Below, piece by piece: positions 52,019-61,500 of a stretch of DNA of 64,000 nt. This DNA comes from Puia sp. (GTDB taxonomy: Bacteria > Bacteroidota > Bacteroidia > Chitinophagales > Chitinophagaceae), in assembly GCA_031292515.1 (NCBI GenBank), contig JARLGZ010000172.1:124001-188000 (forward strand). Reading direction: 5' to 3'. Position numbers and translations under genes: made by a program. Positions within the stretch are counted from its first letter, which is position 1. Each line of letters begins with the position of its first letter. A model generated the notes under the pieces. That model saw only the letters and a program-made list of their open reading frames with translations. It did no database searches and was not told the origin of the DNA.

Positions 52019-52522
52019 ATGAGAAAATATCAATGGTTCTCCGGCCGGATCCTGCCTGCCATCGTCATCGCCATGCTTTTACTTTCATCCTGTAAGCCAA
52101 AAGACAGCGATATACAGGCCAGCATCGACGCCATCAGGAAAACGACACCCGAAATGACCGGTGTCGTGGCTTCGGTCAGCCAGGGCGTCGTGACGCTCAC
52201 GGGCGAATGCAAGGATGATGCGGCAAAAGCCATCAGCGAAAAGGCGGTGACCGTCATTAAGGGAGTAAAACAAGTCATCGACAATTGCACGCTCACCCCG
52301 CCACCACCGCCGCCGCCAGCATCCGTAGTCATCGCGCCGGACGACCCGCTGACAAAAGAAGTGGCCGATGCCACGAAAGATTACCCTGGCGTACATTCCG
52401 ATGTCAAAGACGGCGTAGTCACCCTGACAGGAGAGATCAAAAGGGCAGATCTTAAAACCCTCATGATGGGGCTTCATACCCTGAAACCCAAAAAGATCGA
52501 CAATCAACTCACCATAAAATAA
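52019..52522 (+). CDS. BON-domain lipoprotein
   Basis: 167 residues. Lipoprotein signal (IVIAMLLLSSCKPKDSDIQA), then two BON repeats (TGVVASVSQGVVTLTGECKD; VHSDVKDGVVTLTGEIKRAD) split by a stretch of seven prolines. BON domains bind lipid or polymer in the periplasm and often guard against osmotic stress. Second gene of the operon, 89 bp behind the DUF937-OmpA gene and 10 bp before the next. Confidence 0.88.
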   Translation: MRKYQWFSGRILPAIVIAMLLLSSCKPKDSDIQASIDAIRKTTPEMTGVVASVSQGVVTLTGECKDDAAKAISEKAVTVIKGVKQVIDNCTLTPPPPPPPASVVIAPDDPLTKEVADATKDYPGVHSDVKDGVVTLTGEIKRADLKTLMMGLHTLKPKKIDNQLTIK

Positions 52523-52532
52523 AGGAGCCCCC

Positions 52533-52952
52533 ATGTCTTTACAGGATAAATACAAAGAACTGACGGACACCGCCGGATCGATCGGTATCGTCAATTTGCA
52601 GGTAAGGGAACAGGACAATGTGCTCTATATCGATGGAGAAGCTCCCAACGGAGCGGCCAAAGACAAACTATGGGACGTGTATGGCAAACTGGATCCCGAT
52701 TTCCGTTCCGGCGACGTCGTGATGAATATCAATGTTTCCACCATGGCCCCGGGTGCCAGGGCCACAGTCACGACACAAACCTCTAACCTGAATATCCGCA
52801 AAGGTCCGGGCACGGATCAGCCCATCGTAGGCAAAGCCGCTCATAATGACACCGTAACATTGATCAGCAAGACAAACGACCAATGGTGGCTTATCCGGAC
52901 CAACGCAGGAGAAGAAGGGTATGCTTTTGCGCAATATCTTTCGCCGCAGTAA
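52533..52952 (+). CDS. BON-like plus SH3b-domain protein
   Basis: 139 residues, no signal peptide. An N-terminal BON-like region (1-75, NLQVREQDNVLYIDGEAPNG) is followed by an SH3b domain (TSNLNIRKGPGTDQPIVGKA, QWWLIRTNAGEEGYAFAQYL). This resembles YgaU/Kbp (BON plus LysM) with LysM exchanged for SH3b. Third gene of the operon; it abuts the GH9 gene end to end (52952/52953). Confidence 0.85.
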   Translation: MSLQDKYKELTDTAGSIGIVNLQVREQDNVLYIDGEAPNGAAKDKLWDVYGKLDPDFRSGDVVMNINVSTMAPGARATVTTQTSNLNIRKGPGTDQPIVGKAAHNDTVTLISKTNDQWWLIRTNAGEEGYAFAQYLSPQ

Positions 52953-54773
52953 TTATTCTGTCGGCACGGAAACCGCCAGCATATACCAGGTAGCGTGCGG
53001 CAGCCATTGCTCACACCAGCGCCACCCGTTGTCGGCGCCGTCGGGATCATCCGGAAGGTTGAAATCGATATCGTGCAGGTCCGTCATTCCGCCTGTGATC
53101 CCGTTCACAATGCCGCCCGGCGCCGCGGTATATTCGTAATGGCCCTGGAAGATATAGGCAGGATTGTTATGCCCATGCCCCTGCATCATACAGGCATCAT
53201 AAGGATTACAGCCGAGGATCCAGTTTAGCTGGTCGAGGGCGTATGTCTTCAGCCGGGAACTGAACAGGGAGTCGCCGGCAAAATACCCGGCAGCCATCCT
53301 GGCCGCCGTTGCCAGGGAGCCGAGGCGTGCATTCTCGCCCTGCCACCAGGGCGAGGTCTCCGTATTATGCGGAAAGAAGAACGAAGTATAGCGTGAACCC
53401 GTCGTATCCTGAACCAGTTGCCTTCCATATCCGAAAGGATTGATGATGTCATCCGTAGTGGACAGTTCATGCTGCAGGGATCTCTTGACGATGTCCAGCA
53501 CCTGCCCCTGAAGGGCAGTATCCCCGACCGACATATACTCCAGCAGGCTGACAACCGGCAGGCCCGCATCCGCGGCATGAAAGAAGGGGCGATCGCCTTC
53601 ATCGGCGCGCCAGTAGTCTATAGACAGTCCCCGGGATGTCAGCCTGGCCATCAGCTGGCCGGCCCGCTTATCGGCGGCTGCTTTGTATACGGGTTGATGG
53701 GTAGCTTTGTATAATTCTGTCGCGGCCATCAGCGCGCAATAATCATCGACGATATTTTCCACGCCATTATTCGTGTGCGCCGCGTTGTTCTTCTCCAGGA
53801 AAGCGAATGCATCCTCGGCTGCCCTGAGATAATCCGCCTGGCTGAAATCCCCTGAAACCGGGAAGGTGGAAGCCAATGCAAGGGAGGCAATCGCCATCCC
53901 GCCGCCGGAACGATAGCTCACCTGGTAGTTACTCCCCACGCCCCTCTCCCGGTAGGCGGATTCTTCCGGCAGGATGATGCGGTCTTCTGCCTTTTTCTCA
54001 TAGCCGAATCCTGCGAGCGTGCGATAAAAAGAGCTGTCTTTCACATGCAGGCGGCAGAGATAGTCTGCGCCGAACATCGCCTCGTCCAGCAGTCTTCTCT
54101 TATACTGTCTGAAATTGGGGTCATTCCTTTGATCCAGGAGCTTATAGGTTCTGTAAAGCGCCCAGTCGGTCAGCCCGATCTGCTGGGGATTGAAATAGGT
54201 GGAATACGTGAGATGGGACAAATGCTTGCTGTAATCGCCGGTGGCATCATACCAGCCGCCATGCAGATCGGCCGTCAACGGGGCGCCCGTGCTGTCCCGA
54301 ACCTGGCCGAAAATCGGGATATGCCTGTCGGCCTTATCCAGCAACCCGGAACAACGCTGCCCCTTAAAATAATAGATGACGTCCGAAAGCGTATACCGCT
54401 CCAGCACGTTCGGGCCGATATAAAAATTCGAACTGGCTACGATCTTTCCGCCGCTGATCATTTGCAGACGGTACTCCCCGGAATCGGTCACCGGGCTGAA
54501 ATCTAGGGTCCAGAATTTCCAGTCCTTCCATTTGTCGACCGGACCTTTATAATTGACAAAGGCCTTGAACACCGACTTGCCCGTATTCACGTCCACGACG
54601 GAAAAATTGGAGAGCGGCACCGGCTGGGAGCACATCACCACGGCATGTTTGACCGACCGGGAGGAATAGCCGACCTGGTTGATGAGGATTTTGGGGTCTT
54701 GTGCGAAAAGAAGACAGGGAGCACTGATCAGGATGACCAGCAGGAAATATTGCAGTCGTTTCGAATTTGTCAT
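52953..54773 (-). CDS. GH9-family cellulase-like enzyme with N-terminal Ig-like domain
   Basis: 606 residues from MTNSKRLQYFLLVILISAPC (signal peptide ending LLFAQ); an upstream frame to 54845 is less likely. A CelD_N-type Ig domain (about 25-110, ILINQVGYSSRSVKHAVVMC) precedes the (alpha/alpha)6 catalytic domain with the active-site motif GGWYDATGDYSKHLSHLTYS; the typical DAGDY is widened to DATGDY, so the catalytic pair is kept with one extra residue. A conserved glutamate sits in WRWCEQWLPHATWYMLAV near the end. Likely beta-1,4-glucan or glucosamine oligomer hydrolase. Downstream of, and probably controlled by, the AraC gene. Confidence 0.9.
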   Translation of the reverse strand: MTNSKRLQYFLLVILISAPCLLFAQDPKILINQVGYSSRSVKHAVVMCSQPVPLSNFSVVDVNTGKSVFKAFVNYKGPVDKWKDWKFWTLDFSPVTDSGEYRLQMISGGKIVASSNFYIGPNVLERYTLSDVIYYFKGQRCSGLLDKADRHIPIFGQVRDSTGAPLTADLHGGWYDATGDYSKHLSHLTYSTYFNPQQIGLTDWALYRTYKLLDQRNDPNFRQYKRRLLDEAMFGADYLCRLHVKDSSFYRTLAGFGYEKKAEDRIILPEESAYRERGVGSNYQVSYRSGGGMAIASLALASTFPVSGDFSQADYLRAAEDAFAFLEKNNAAHTNNGVENIVDDYCALMAATELYKATHQPVYKAAADKRAGQLMARLTSRGLSIDYWRADEGDRPFFHAADAGLPVVSLLEYMSVGDTALQGQVLDIVKRSLQHELSTTDDIINPFGYGRQLVQDTTGSRYTSFFFPHNTETSPWWQGENARLGSLATAARMAAGYFAGDSLFSSRLKTYALDQLNWILGCNPYDACMMQGHGHNNPAYIFQGHYEYTAAPGGIVNGITGGMTDLHDIDFNLPDDPDGADNGWRWCEQWLPHATWYMLAVSVPTE

Positions 54774-54831
54774 GACGGTTTTATAAAAAATAAAATAAAA
54801 ATAGGCTATTCCTCCTGAATGCATATAGTTT

Positions 54832-55749
54832 CTAATTGTATGCAATACCGACCTGATTCGCCTTCCGGAATCCTTCCGGCGTATAGCCGGTATACTTCTT
54901 AAAGAATTTCGAAAAATAGGAATTGTCGGGGAAATTCAGCTGAAAAGCGATCTCCGAAATACTTTGACCCGCGTTTACAAGCAACCGCTTGGCCTCGAGG
55001 AGGATCCGTTCCCGGATCACCGCTCCGGCAGACTTTCCCAATGCCTCCGTGCACAGCGCATTGAGATAATTGGGTGTGACATGGAGCAGACCGGCATACT
55101 CCCTTGGTAATCTTTTACGGGTATAATGCTCGTCCACCAAGGTCTCGAATTGCCGCAGGATCGGGTAGTCCGTCCTGTAAACAGGCCCGCGGATCCCGGA
55201 CCGGGTATCCCGGGCCACCCGGATGAACAATTCCAACAGCAGGGAACGGATCATCGCTGCCCCAAAAGCGGGGTTGCCGGCCGTCTCCTGCAGGATCTTT
55301 TCAAAAATGGCTACAGCCTCGTCTTGTGTCGCCGGGGAGAGTTGGATCACCTGTTCTTCGCAATGCCCGCTGAAAAAAGGGAACTCCTCAGGCCCGGACC
55401 CCGCAAACGGCGGCCCGTGAAAAAGCTCCCTGGGGAAATTGATAATATACCCATCCGTCTCCTCCTCCGGAGAAAACTGCCAGTGGTGGACCTGTCCCGG
55501 GTTCATAAAATAGATCTGGCCGCTTCGAACGGGGAACTTCACAAAATCGATACTATGCTCTCCGCCTCCCCGGGTGAAGTAGACGAGATGATAAAAAGAA
55601 TGCCGGTGTGGCTGAAAAAGAAAGCCTCTTTCCGACAGGTACCGGCCAAAGCGGTCGGCATTCAGCAAGTCCATGCCCCCGTCGCCTCCACCCGCTTCGC
55701 GGATCGTGCAGATCGAATAGACAGGTATGCTCTTCCTGGTTTTATCCAT
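54832..55749 (-). CDS. AraC-family transcriptional regulator
   Basis: 305 residues. N-terminal cupin-like sensing domain (1-150, PHRHSFYHLVYFTRGGGEHS, RSGQIYFMNPGQVHHWQFSP), C-terminal double helix-turn-helix (VNAGQSISEIAFQLNFPDNS, YFSKFFKKYTGYTPEGFRKA). Located 59 bp upstream of the GH9 gene on the same strand, so it likely regulates it. Its start nearly coincides with the predicted transcription start, giving an almost leaderless mRNA. Confidence 0.92.
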   Translation of the reverse strand: MDKTRKSIPVYSICTIREAGGGDGGMDLLNADRFGRYLSERGFLFQPHRHSFYHLVYFTRGGGEHSIDFVKFPVRSGQIYFMNPGQVHHWQFSPEEETDGYIINFPRELFHGPPFAGSGPEEFPFFSGHCEEQVIQLSPATQDEAVAIFEKILQETAGNPAFGAAMIRSLLLELFIRVARDTRSGIRGPVYRTDYPILRQFETLVDEHYTRKRLPREYAGLLHVTPNYLNALCTEALGKSAGAVIRERILLEAKRLLVNAGQSISEIAFQLNFPDNSYFSKFFKKYTGYTPEGFRKANQVGIAYN

Positions 55750-55757
55750 ATCGCACG

Positions 55758-55783
55758 CAAAGTTATCTTTTAATCTAACTTTG
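55758..55783. promoter_or_regulatory. Back-to-back -7 elements of divergent promoters
   Basis: CAAAGTTA (55758-55765) is TAACTTTG on the reverse strand, facing the AraC gene; TAACTTTG (55776-55783) faces the GNAT gene. They form a perfect inverted repeat with a 10-bp spacer, so the two promoters overlap and should exclude each other. Confidence 0.6.
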
Positions 55784-55850
55784 TCCTATGGGAGGAAACA
55801 AATCCACTAAAGAAAAACAAATTTGTACTCCCTGGAAAACGAAAAACAGC

Positions 55851-56129
55851 ATGGAACTACAACACGACCACACCCAAAGAGGCGGACAATTCTATCTCGG
55901 ATCCGCGGAGGCGCCGACGGCTAAGCTGGTTTACAGGATGGCCGGGCCCCACAAGATGATTATCGACCATACCGAAGTGAGCCCTGACTACAGAAGCCAG
56001 GGTGTGGGAAGGGCGCTGGTATCGGCGGCCGTACAATATGCGAGGAGCAATGGAATAAAAATCAAACCGATATGCCCTTATGCCAAAGCCATCATCGATA
56101 AGACACCCGAATACCAGGATGTTCTGTAA
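55851..56129 (+). CDS. Small GNAT-family N-acetyltransferase (YjdJ/GCN5-like)
   Basis: 92 residues from MELQHDHTQRGGQFYLGSAE; a longer frame from 55788 adds 21 charged residues and is less likely. The short GNAT core is complete: VYRMAGPHKMIIDHTEVSPD, the acetyl-CoA loop YRSQGVGRALV, and IKIKPICPYAKAIIDKTPEY. Family members are often uncharacterised. Its last codons and stop are duplicated in a 22-bp tandem repeat. Confidence 0.88.
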   Translation: MELQHDHTQRGGQFYLGSAEAPTAKLVYRMAGPHKMIIDHTEVSPDYRSQGVGRALVSAAVQYARSNGIKIKPICPYAKAIIDKTPEYQDVL

Positions 56130-56153
56130 GCAATACCAGGATGTTCTATAAGC
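56110..56153. repeat. 22-bp tandem duplication across the GNAT stop
   Basis: AATACCAGGATGTTCTGTAAGC at 56110 and the same with one change at 56132. The first copy encodes the last residues and the TAA of the GNAT gene. Confidence 0.8.
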
Positions 56154-56180
56154 GATATCCTGTTTAGAGATTCCTCCTGA

Positions 56181-58193
56181 TCAGCACTTTTCGTCGATCT
56201 TGTAAAAGGCCCTCTTTAAGCTGATGCTGGAGACCGGGGTGACGACCAGCGGGATCTTCTCGACGATCGTCTGATTGCTGTCCAGGCCGAAGGCTTTGCT
56301 ATCGCTCAACGCGGCCCTGTTGATGCTGAAATAACTGTTGAGGATGAAGCCGTCCCGGACAGAAAACTCGTTGTCGTAGGACAGGAACTTTTCCAGCACG
56401 ACGAACCGGAAGTTCTGGAGATCTTCCTTATTCACCGAAGGATAGCGGCTTACGATATCCAATTCCTTGTTATTGATCATCTCGTCCACGACTTTCCGCA
56501 GCATCAGACCGATCCTCGGCTGCACGCGGAAACCCAAACGGAAATCCACGCGGATGACCTTGGCGTTTTTTAATTCTTCCACGCCATATTCCATCGTATA
56601 GGGCTGGTCCGTAGTCTCCAGGTGGATCATCCAATACAGATCGGCGCGCTTCGCATTGTTGTCGAAGATAGAGGAGACAATCCTCTTTTCGATCTGTTTG
56701 GGGTTATTCGCCTTTGTCAGGTAGATCAGGTGGGATGAGAATTTTGGAAGGCTTTCATCATTACTCAATGTTTCCAGCAGGGGCAGATACTGATCCCAGT
56801 TCACAAACATCAGGAACCGGTTATTGATCTTCCGGGCGTGATACCAGATATACATGGTGGCGATCAGACCGATCTCGAAGACGAGGAAGAAAAGTCTTTT
56901 CACGATCTTGATGGCGTTCGCCACAAAGAAACAGGATTCGACACAAACAAAGACCGTGACGATGGCCCCTACGATCCAGAAAGGATAGCGCTTGACATAG
57001 CGAAGAAAATAATAAATCAGGAAGGTCGTCATCAGCATGGCGATGGTGATGGAAAAACCATAGGCGGCCGTCATGGCCTCACTCGTCCGGAAATACAGGA
57101 CGACCAGGAAGCACCCGAGACATAAGATCCAGTTGATACTGGGAATATAGATCTGCCCCCTGACATTGGTGGGGAATTTTACCGTCACCTTCGGCCAGAA
57201 ATTCAGGCTGATCGCCTCGCTGATCAGGGTGAAGGAACCGCTGATCAGGGCCTGGCTGGCGATGATGGAAGCGGCCGTGGCTATTATTACGCTGGGAATC
57301 AGGAACCAATGCGGGACAATGGCAAAAAAGGGATTCACCTTGCCCAGATCCCCGCTATTTTGCAGCAATACCCAGGCGCCTTGTCCCAGATAGTTGAGGA
57401 CCAGGGTGATCTTGACAAAGATCCAGCTGGTCTGGATATTCTTCTTCCCGCAATGACCAAGGTCGGAATATAAGGCCTCCGCCCCGGTGGTGCATAGGAA
57501 TACGGCGCCTAACAACCAGAATCCTTTCGGATGCAAAGTCAATAGCTGTAACCCATAAACAGGGTTTAACGCGGCAAAGATCCCCGGATAATGGATGATC
57601 TGGCTGATGCCCAATACCGCCAGCATCGAAAACCAGATAAGCATGATGGGGCCAAAAGAACCACCCACGATCTTGGTGCCGAAACGTTGAAAAATGAACA
57701 GCAGCAATAAAATCACGAGCACGATTTCTATGACCAGGCTATTGCCGGGCACGATAGCCGATTCGAATTTCTTAACCATGTTCAGCCCTTCGATAGCCGA
57801 AGTGACCGTGATGGGGGGAGTGATGATGCCGTCTGCAAGCAAGGTCCCCGCGCCGATAATGGCCGGGTAGACCAGCTTTTTGCCGAAACGCCTGACCAGG
57901 GAATACAAGGAAAAAACGCCTCCTTCCCCATGGTTGTCAGCCTGTAATGTGATCACAACATATTTAAAGGTCGTCTGGAGCGTCAGGGTCCAGAAAATAC
58001 AGGATATGGCCCCGAATACCAAGCCTTTGTCGATATGCCCGCCTTCCGAAAGTATAGTCTGAAATGTGTAAAGAGGGGAAGTTCCGATGTCTCCGTAAAT
58101 GATTCCCAATGCGATAAGTAATCCGGCTGTAGAGACCTTCTTGAAGTGATCCGAATGATGTAGAGACACGGCTTTTGTGTAATTTGGGCACAA
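56181..58193 (-). CDS. kup: Kup-type potassium uptake permease
   Basis: Up to 670 residues, 12 helices plus a cytoplasmic C-terminal domain. Kup marks: IALGIIYGDIGTSPLYTFQT, DNHGEGGVFSLYSLVRRFGK, LADGIITPPITVTSAIEGLN, TTGAEALYSDLGHCGKKNIQ. The first frame codon is TTG; a GTG eight codons on (58169) is an equally good start. It imports K+ by proton symport. Convergent with the GNAT gene, 52 bp between ends. No other potassium gene is adjacent. Confidence 0.95.
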   Translation of the reverse strand: MCPNYTKAVSLHHSDHFKKVSTAGLLIALGIIYGDIGTSPLYTFQTILSEGGHIDKGLVFGAISCIFWTLTLQTTFKYVVITLQADNHGEGGVFSLYSLVRRFGKKLVYPAIIGAGTLLADGIITPPITVTSAIEGLNMVKKFESAIVPGNSLVIEIVLVILLLLFIFQRFGTKIVGGSFGPIMLIWFSMLAVLGISQIIHYPGIFAALNPVYGLQLLTLHPKGFWLLGAVFLCTTGAEALYSDLGHCGKKNIQTSWIFVKITLVLNYLGQGAWVLLQNSGDLGKVNPFFAIVPHWFLIPSVIIATAASIIASQALISGSFTLISEAISLNFWPKVTVKFPTNVRGQIYIPSINWILCLGCFLVVLYFRTSEAMTAAYGFSITIAMLMTTFLIYYFLRYVKRYPFWIVGAIVTVFVCVESCFFVANAIKIVKRLFFLVFEIGLIATMYIWYHARKINNRFLMFVNWDQYLPLLETLSNDESLPKFSSHLIYLTKANNPKQIEKRIVSSIFDNNAKRADLYWMIHLETTDQPYTMEYGVEELKNAKVIRVDFRLGFRVQPRIGLMLRKVVDEMINNKELDIVSRYPSVNKEDLQNFRFVVLEKFLSYDNEFSVRDGFILNSYFSINRAALSDSKAFGLDSNQTIVEKIPLVVTPVSSISLKRAFYKIDEKC

Positions 58194-58225
58194 AGTACAA
58201 TAACCCTTCGAAAATGAATAGTTTT

Positions 58226-58256
58226 TAAATAAAAAAGCTTCCGGTTACCCGGAAGC
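58226..58256 (-). terminator. Intrinsic terminator after csbD
   Basis: On the reverse strand GCTTCCGG-GTAA-CCGGAAGC followed by TTTTTTATTT. It should end the csbD transcript and separate it from kup. Confidence 0.8.
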
Positions 58257-58281
58257 ATTGACGCAAAAAAGACAGGCCTGT

Positions 58282-58467
58282 CTATAGTTTCTCAAGCCAT
58301 TTTATCAGTTCGTCCCGGCTCTTACCGGTTTTTTGCTGAAGCTTTCCCAACATCTCATCATCCTTCCCTTCCTCATATTTCAGGTCATCCTCCGTGAGAT
58401 CGCCATAAGCCTGTTTCACCTTTCCTTTTATCTCGTTCCACTTTCCTTTTAATGCAAGATTTGACAT
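58282..58467 (-). CDS. CsbD-family stress protein
   Basis: 61 residues, the whole family length. Conserved core: [40 protein letters not shown]. CsbD-like proteins are small, highly charged and induced in general stress; the activity is unknown. It has its own strong terminator; a promoter was not evident. Confidence 0.9.
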   Translation of the reverse strand: MSNLALKGKWNEIKGKVKQAYGDLTEDDLKYEEGKDDEMLGKLQQKTGKSRDELIKWLEKL

Positions 58468-58594
58468 GGTTTGATTTTTTAGTTACCGGAAAAATCAAAA
58501 AAATCATGCCACCATCCTGTCCGTCGCGATCCCCATCCGCATCGGCCCGCCCGGGAACGACTATCAACAACTCTATTCCACTTTATTCCACCGG

Positions 58595-61500
58595 TCAATG
58601 GCCCGCCGGTGCGCTGATCACCCCCATATACCTGCCCAGCCAGTAGGGCAGCAGGTAGGTGTCTCCTCCTCCGAGTTCAGATTCTCCCCGGCCATTCGAA
58701 TCCAGGTCATATAAGTTGCGGTTGTGTTTATTCTCCGGTCTTTCATCCGGCGGGAGCACCTCCTTTGTAAAATGATCCTTGAAATTTTTCGGCAGCAGGG
58801 TAATGTCCTTTCGCCCACTGTTCCTGATATTCCAGGTAATCATGTCCATCGGCATCTCCTGCAGTTCCCAGATGCTCCCTTTGAGATCAAATTCCTTTGC
58901 GCCGGTCAGCCTGGCATACATGAAGTTCCAAAGCGCGTCATTCAATCCCCTTTCGCCGTCCCAATGGTCGCGGATGGCTTCGCTGTATTGCCTCTTTAGC
59001 GAATCGTTGAATGCATAAGGCGTCAGTCCCCAGTATGGCAGGAAATACATCTCGTTGTCGGAATAGTTCCATCCGCCGGAAAGTTCCCTGACCCAGGCAT
59101 CGGCCGTATCGGGGACCTGGGCGATTTTACTAACGGGCATCGTCAGGTTCGAAAGATATCCTTGTTTATGCAACAGATCCATAGCGCAGTCCTTGTACTT
59201 CTTCTTCCCGGTAAAATGATAGGCGGTCTGCAAATAGCTGATGATATTGGAGGAATACAGCTTCCTGTCGCCCACCATCTTCGGCATCCTGTTGACATAA
59301 TAAGGGTTCCAAATACCCCATAGCGTGGGACGCCCGTCCCAATCGATCAAAGTCAGGTCATGATCCACGATATACCCCGTCAGCCGGTCGATGAGTTCGA
59401 CGGCCCGGTCGCGCAGTCCCTTGTCGTCCATATATTGCGCCATCAGGGTCAGTGCAAAGTACTGACCGTCCGCCTGGTCGCTGCTCGATTCGGCCTGCCA
59501 GTCCCACTCGCCGTCCCCGACTGCCTGCCAGCTTACCGTATTCACATATCCCGGGTACCAATAGGCTTTTATATTCTCATGGTGCGCGCTCCTGATGGTC
59601 ACGGCGTTGGCTCTTTCGAAAGAACGTCCGAACAGCCCATGTATGTGATGGATATTATGCAACCGCTCCATCGCCTCGAAAGACTCGATGCAATTTTGCC
59701 TCGCTCCGGGATCGTGCGTCACCAGGTAGCGGAACAGCTCGGCGCCCATATACATCGCCGTCCACAGATTGTCGCTGTCATGCGGAACCATCTCCGAAGT
59801 AGCGACATCTCCCTGGCTCATATTGGCATAGTCGGCATAGAACCCATACCGGATATGCCGCTCCCGGATGATCGTCTCATAATACATCGCCTTTTCATAC
59901 AAGGTCAGCGGAGCATTCGTGATCTTTGCCAGGCCTTTATCGGTCAGGACCCATACATCCGTATTTTCGCCGGCCGTAATATCCAGGACACGGTCACCCG
60001 GCAGCCATCTTTCCGAAGAATAATAATCGAACCCGCCATCTTCCCGCTGTTTGAACGCCCCCTTGTCGGATCCGAACCACAAATGACCGCCGATTTCGCG
60101 GATGACGCTTAAAGAAGTCGCCGGCAGTTTCCGGTGAAGGATCCCCGGCTTTTTAAAGTCCGCAGGGTTCAACTCCAGGTATCCATTGGCGGTACCCAGC
60201 AACATCCTTGAAGGGAGTGCCGCAAAACAGGTAAAAGCAGACCCGTCTCCGCTCTCGCCGGATCGATACACTGTAACGATTTTTTTGCTCCCGCGATCCG
60301 CCTTCCCGCCAGGATCGAACGAACAAAGAGAATGCGCGGTGAGGATCCAGAACAGGTTCTTCGTCGCGTCATACTGGATATCGACGACAGGCGCACCGGC
60401 ATCGCCCGACCAGGCCTTCACGGAATCACGGATCAGGACCAGCGCCTGCCCATCGGTAAGGAGGAAGTCGAAACGCTTTCCGGCTACCACCCGTCTGACA
60501 CCCGGCAGGCCATGAAGAGTATATAGTTTCCCCGCCCAGGCGTTGCTCAATACCGCTTTGGCGTCGGCGTAGACGAACTGTCTCTCATAGACACCGAGGG
60601 CCGTTACATGCTTTTCCGTCAGCGGAAGATAGCTAAGATCACCGACCAGCTCACCGGGAACCAGGAGTTGTCCCGCCCTCGGCTTCATCAACCCGCCGGA
60701 AGACAATACCTGTATGTTTCCATTGCGGTCAAAAGCGATATTATGCAAAACCAGGTTGCTGTCGGTAAGCAGATATTTGATGCTGTAATCCTGCTGATAA
60801 GGCTGATCGCGGTAAGTCGCGCCCGCCGCCTTCTCAACGGATGCAATCCTGAAAGAAAAATCCTGAGGGACGGCAAGGGAAGCCGCCGGATCCGGCGACA
60901 GGAGGTTCTCTACCACAGCCTCCTTCTTCGCGGGCGCAAGGTCCTTCTTTGCCGGCGCCCCGATCACTTTCAGATACCTGCCCAGCCAGTAAGGCAGCAG
61001 CCAGATATCCCCGGCGCTGTATTCTTCGTGTCCGTTGCCCCCGTCAAGATCGAAACGATTGGAATTATGACGGCTGATATCCAGTTCGTCCGGCGGAAGG
61101 ACTTCGGTGATCGTCTGCCTCCTGAAATTGGCGGGAATATAGGTGATGTCTTTTCGTCCGCTGTTCTTCACCTTCCAGTTGATAAGGTCGAGCGGGTATT
61201 TCTGCAGGTACCAGGCAGCTTCATCGAGGTCGAACTGCTTTACACCCGTCATGGCCGTGAAAAGATCCCAGGCCCCTTCTTTCTCGGGTCTTTCAATCTC
61301 CCAGTGATCGACGATGGCATCCCTGAATTTTCTCTTCAGCGTATCATTGAGAGCATACCGGTAGAGCCCCCAGTATCCCAGGAAATACATTTCGTCGTCC
61401 GAATGGTTCCAGCCGTCTGATAATTCCCTGCTCAGTTCATCGGAGCCGGCGGGCGCATACCCGATCTCTTTCATCGGGCGCATGAGGTTGTCCAGGTAAC

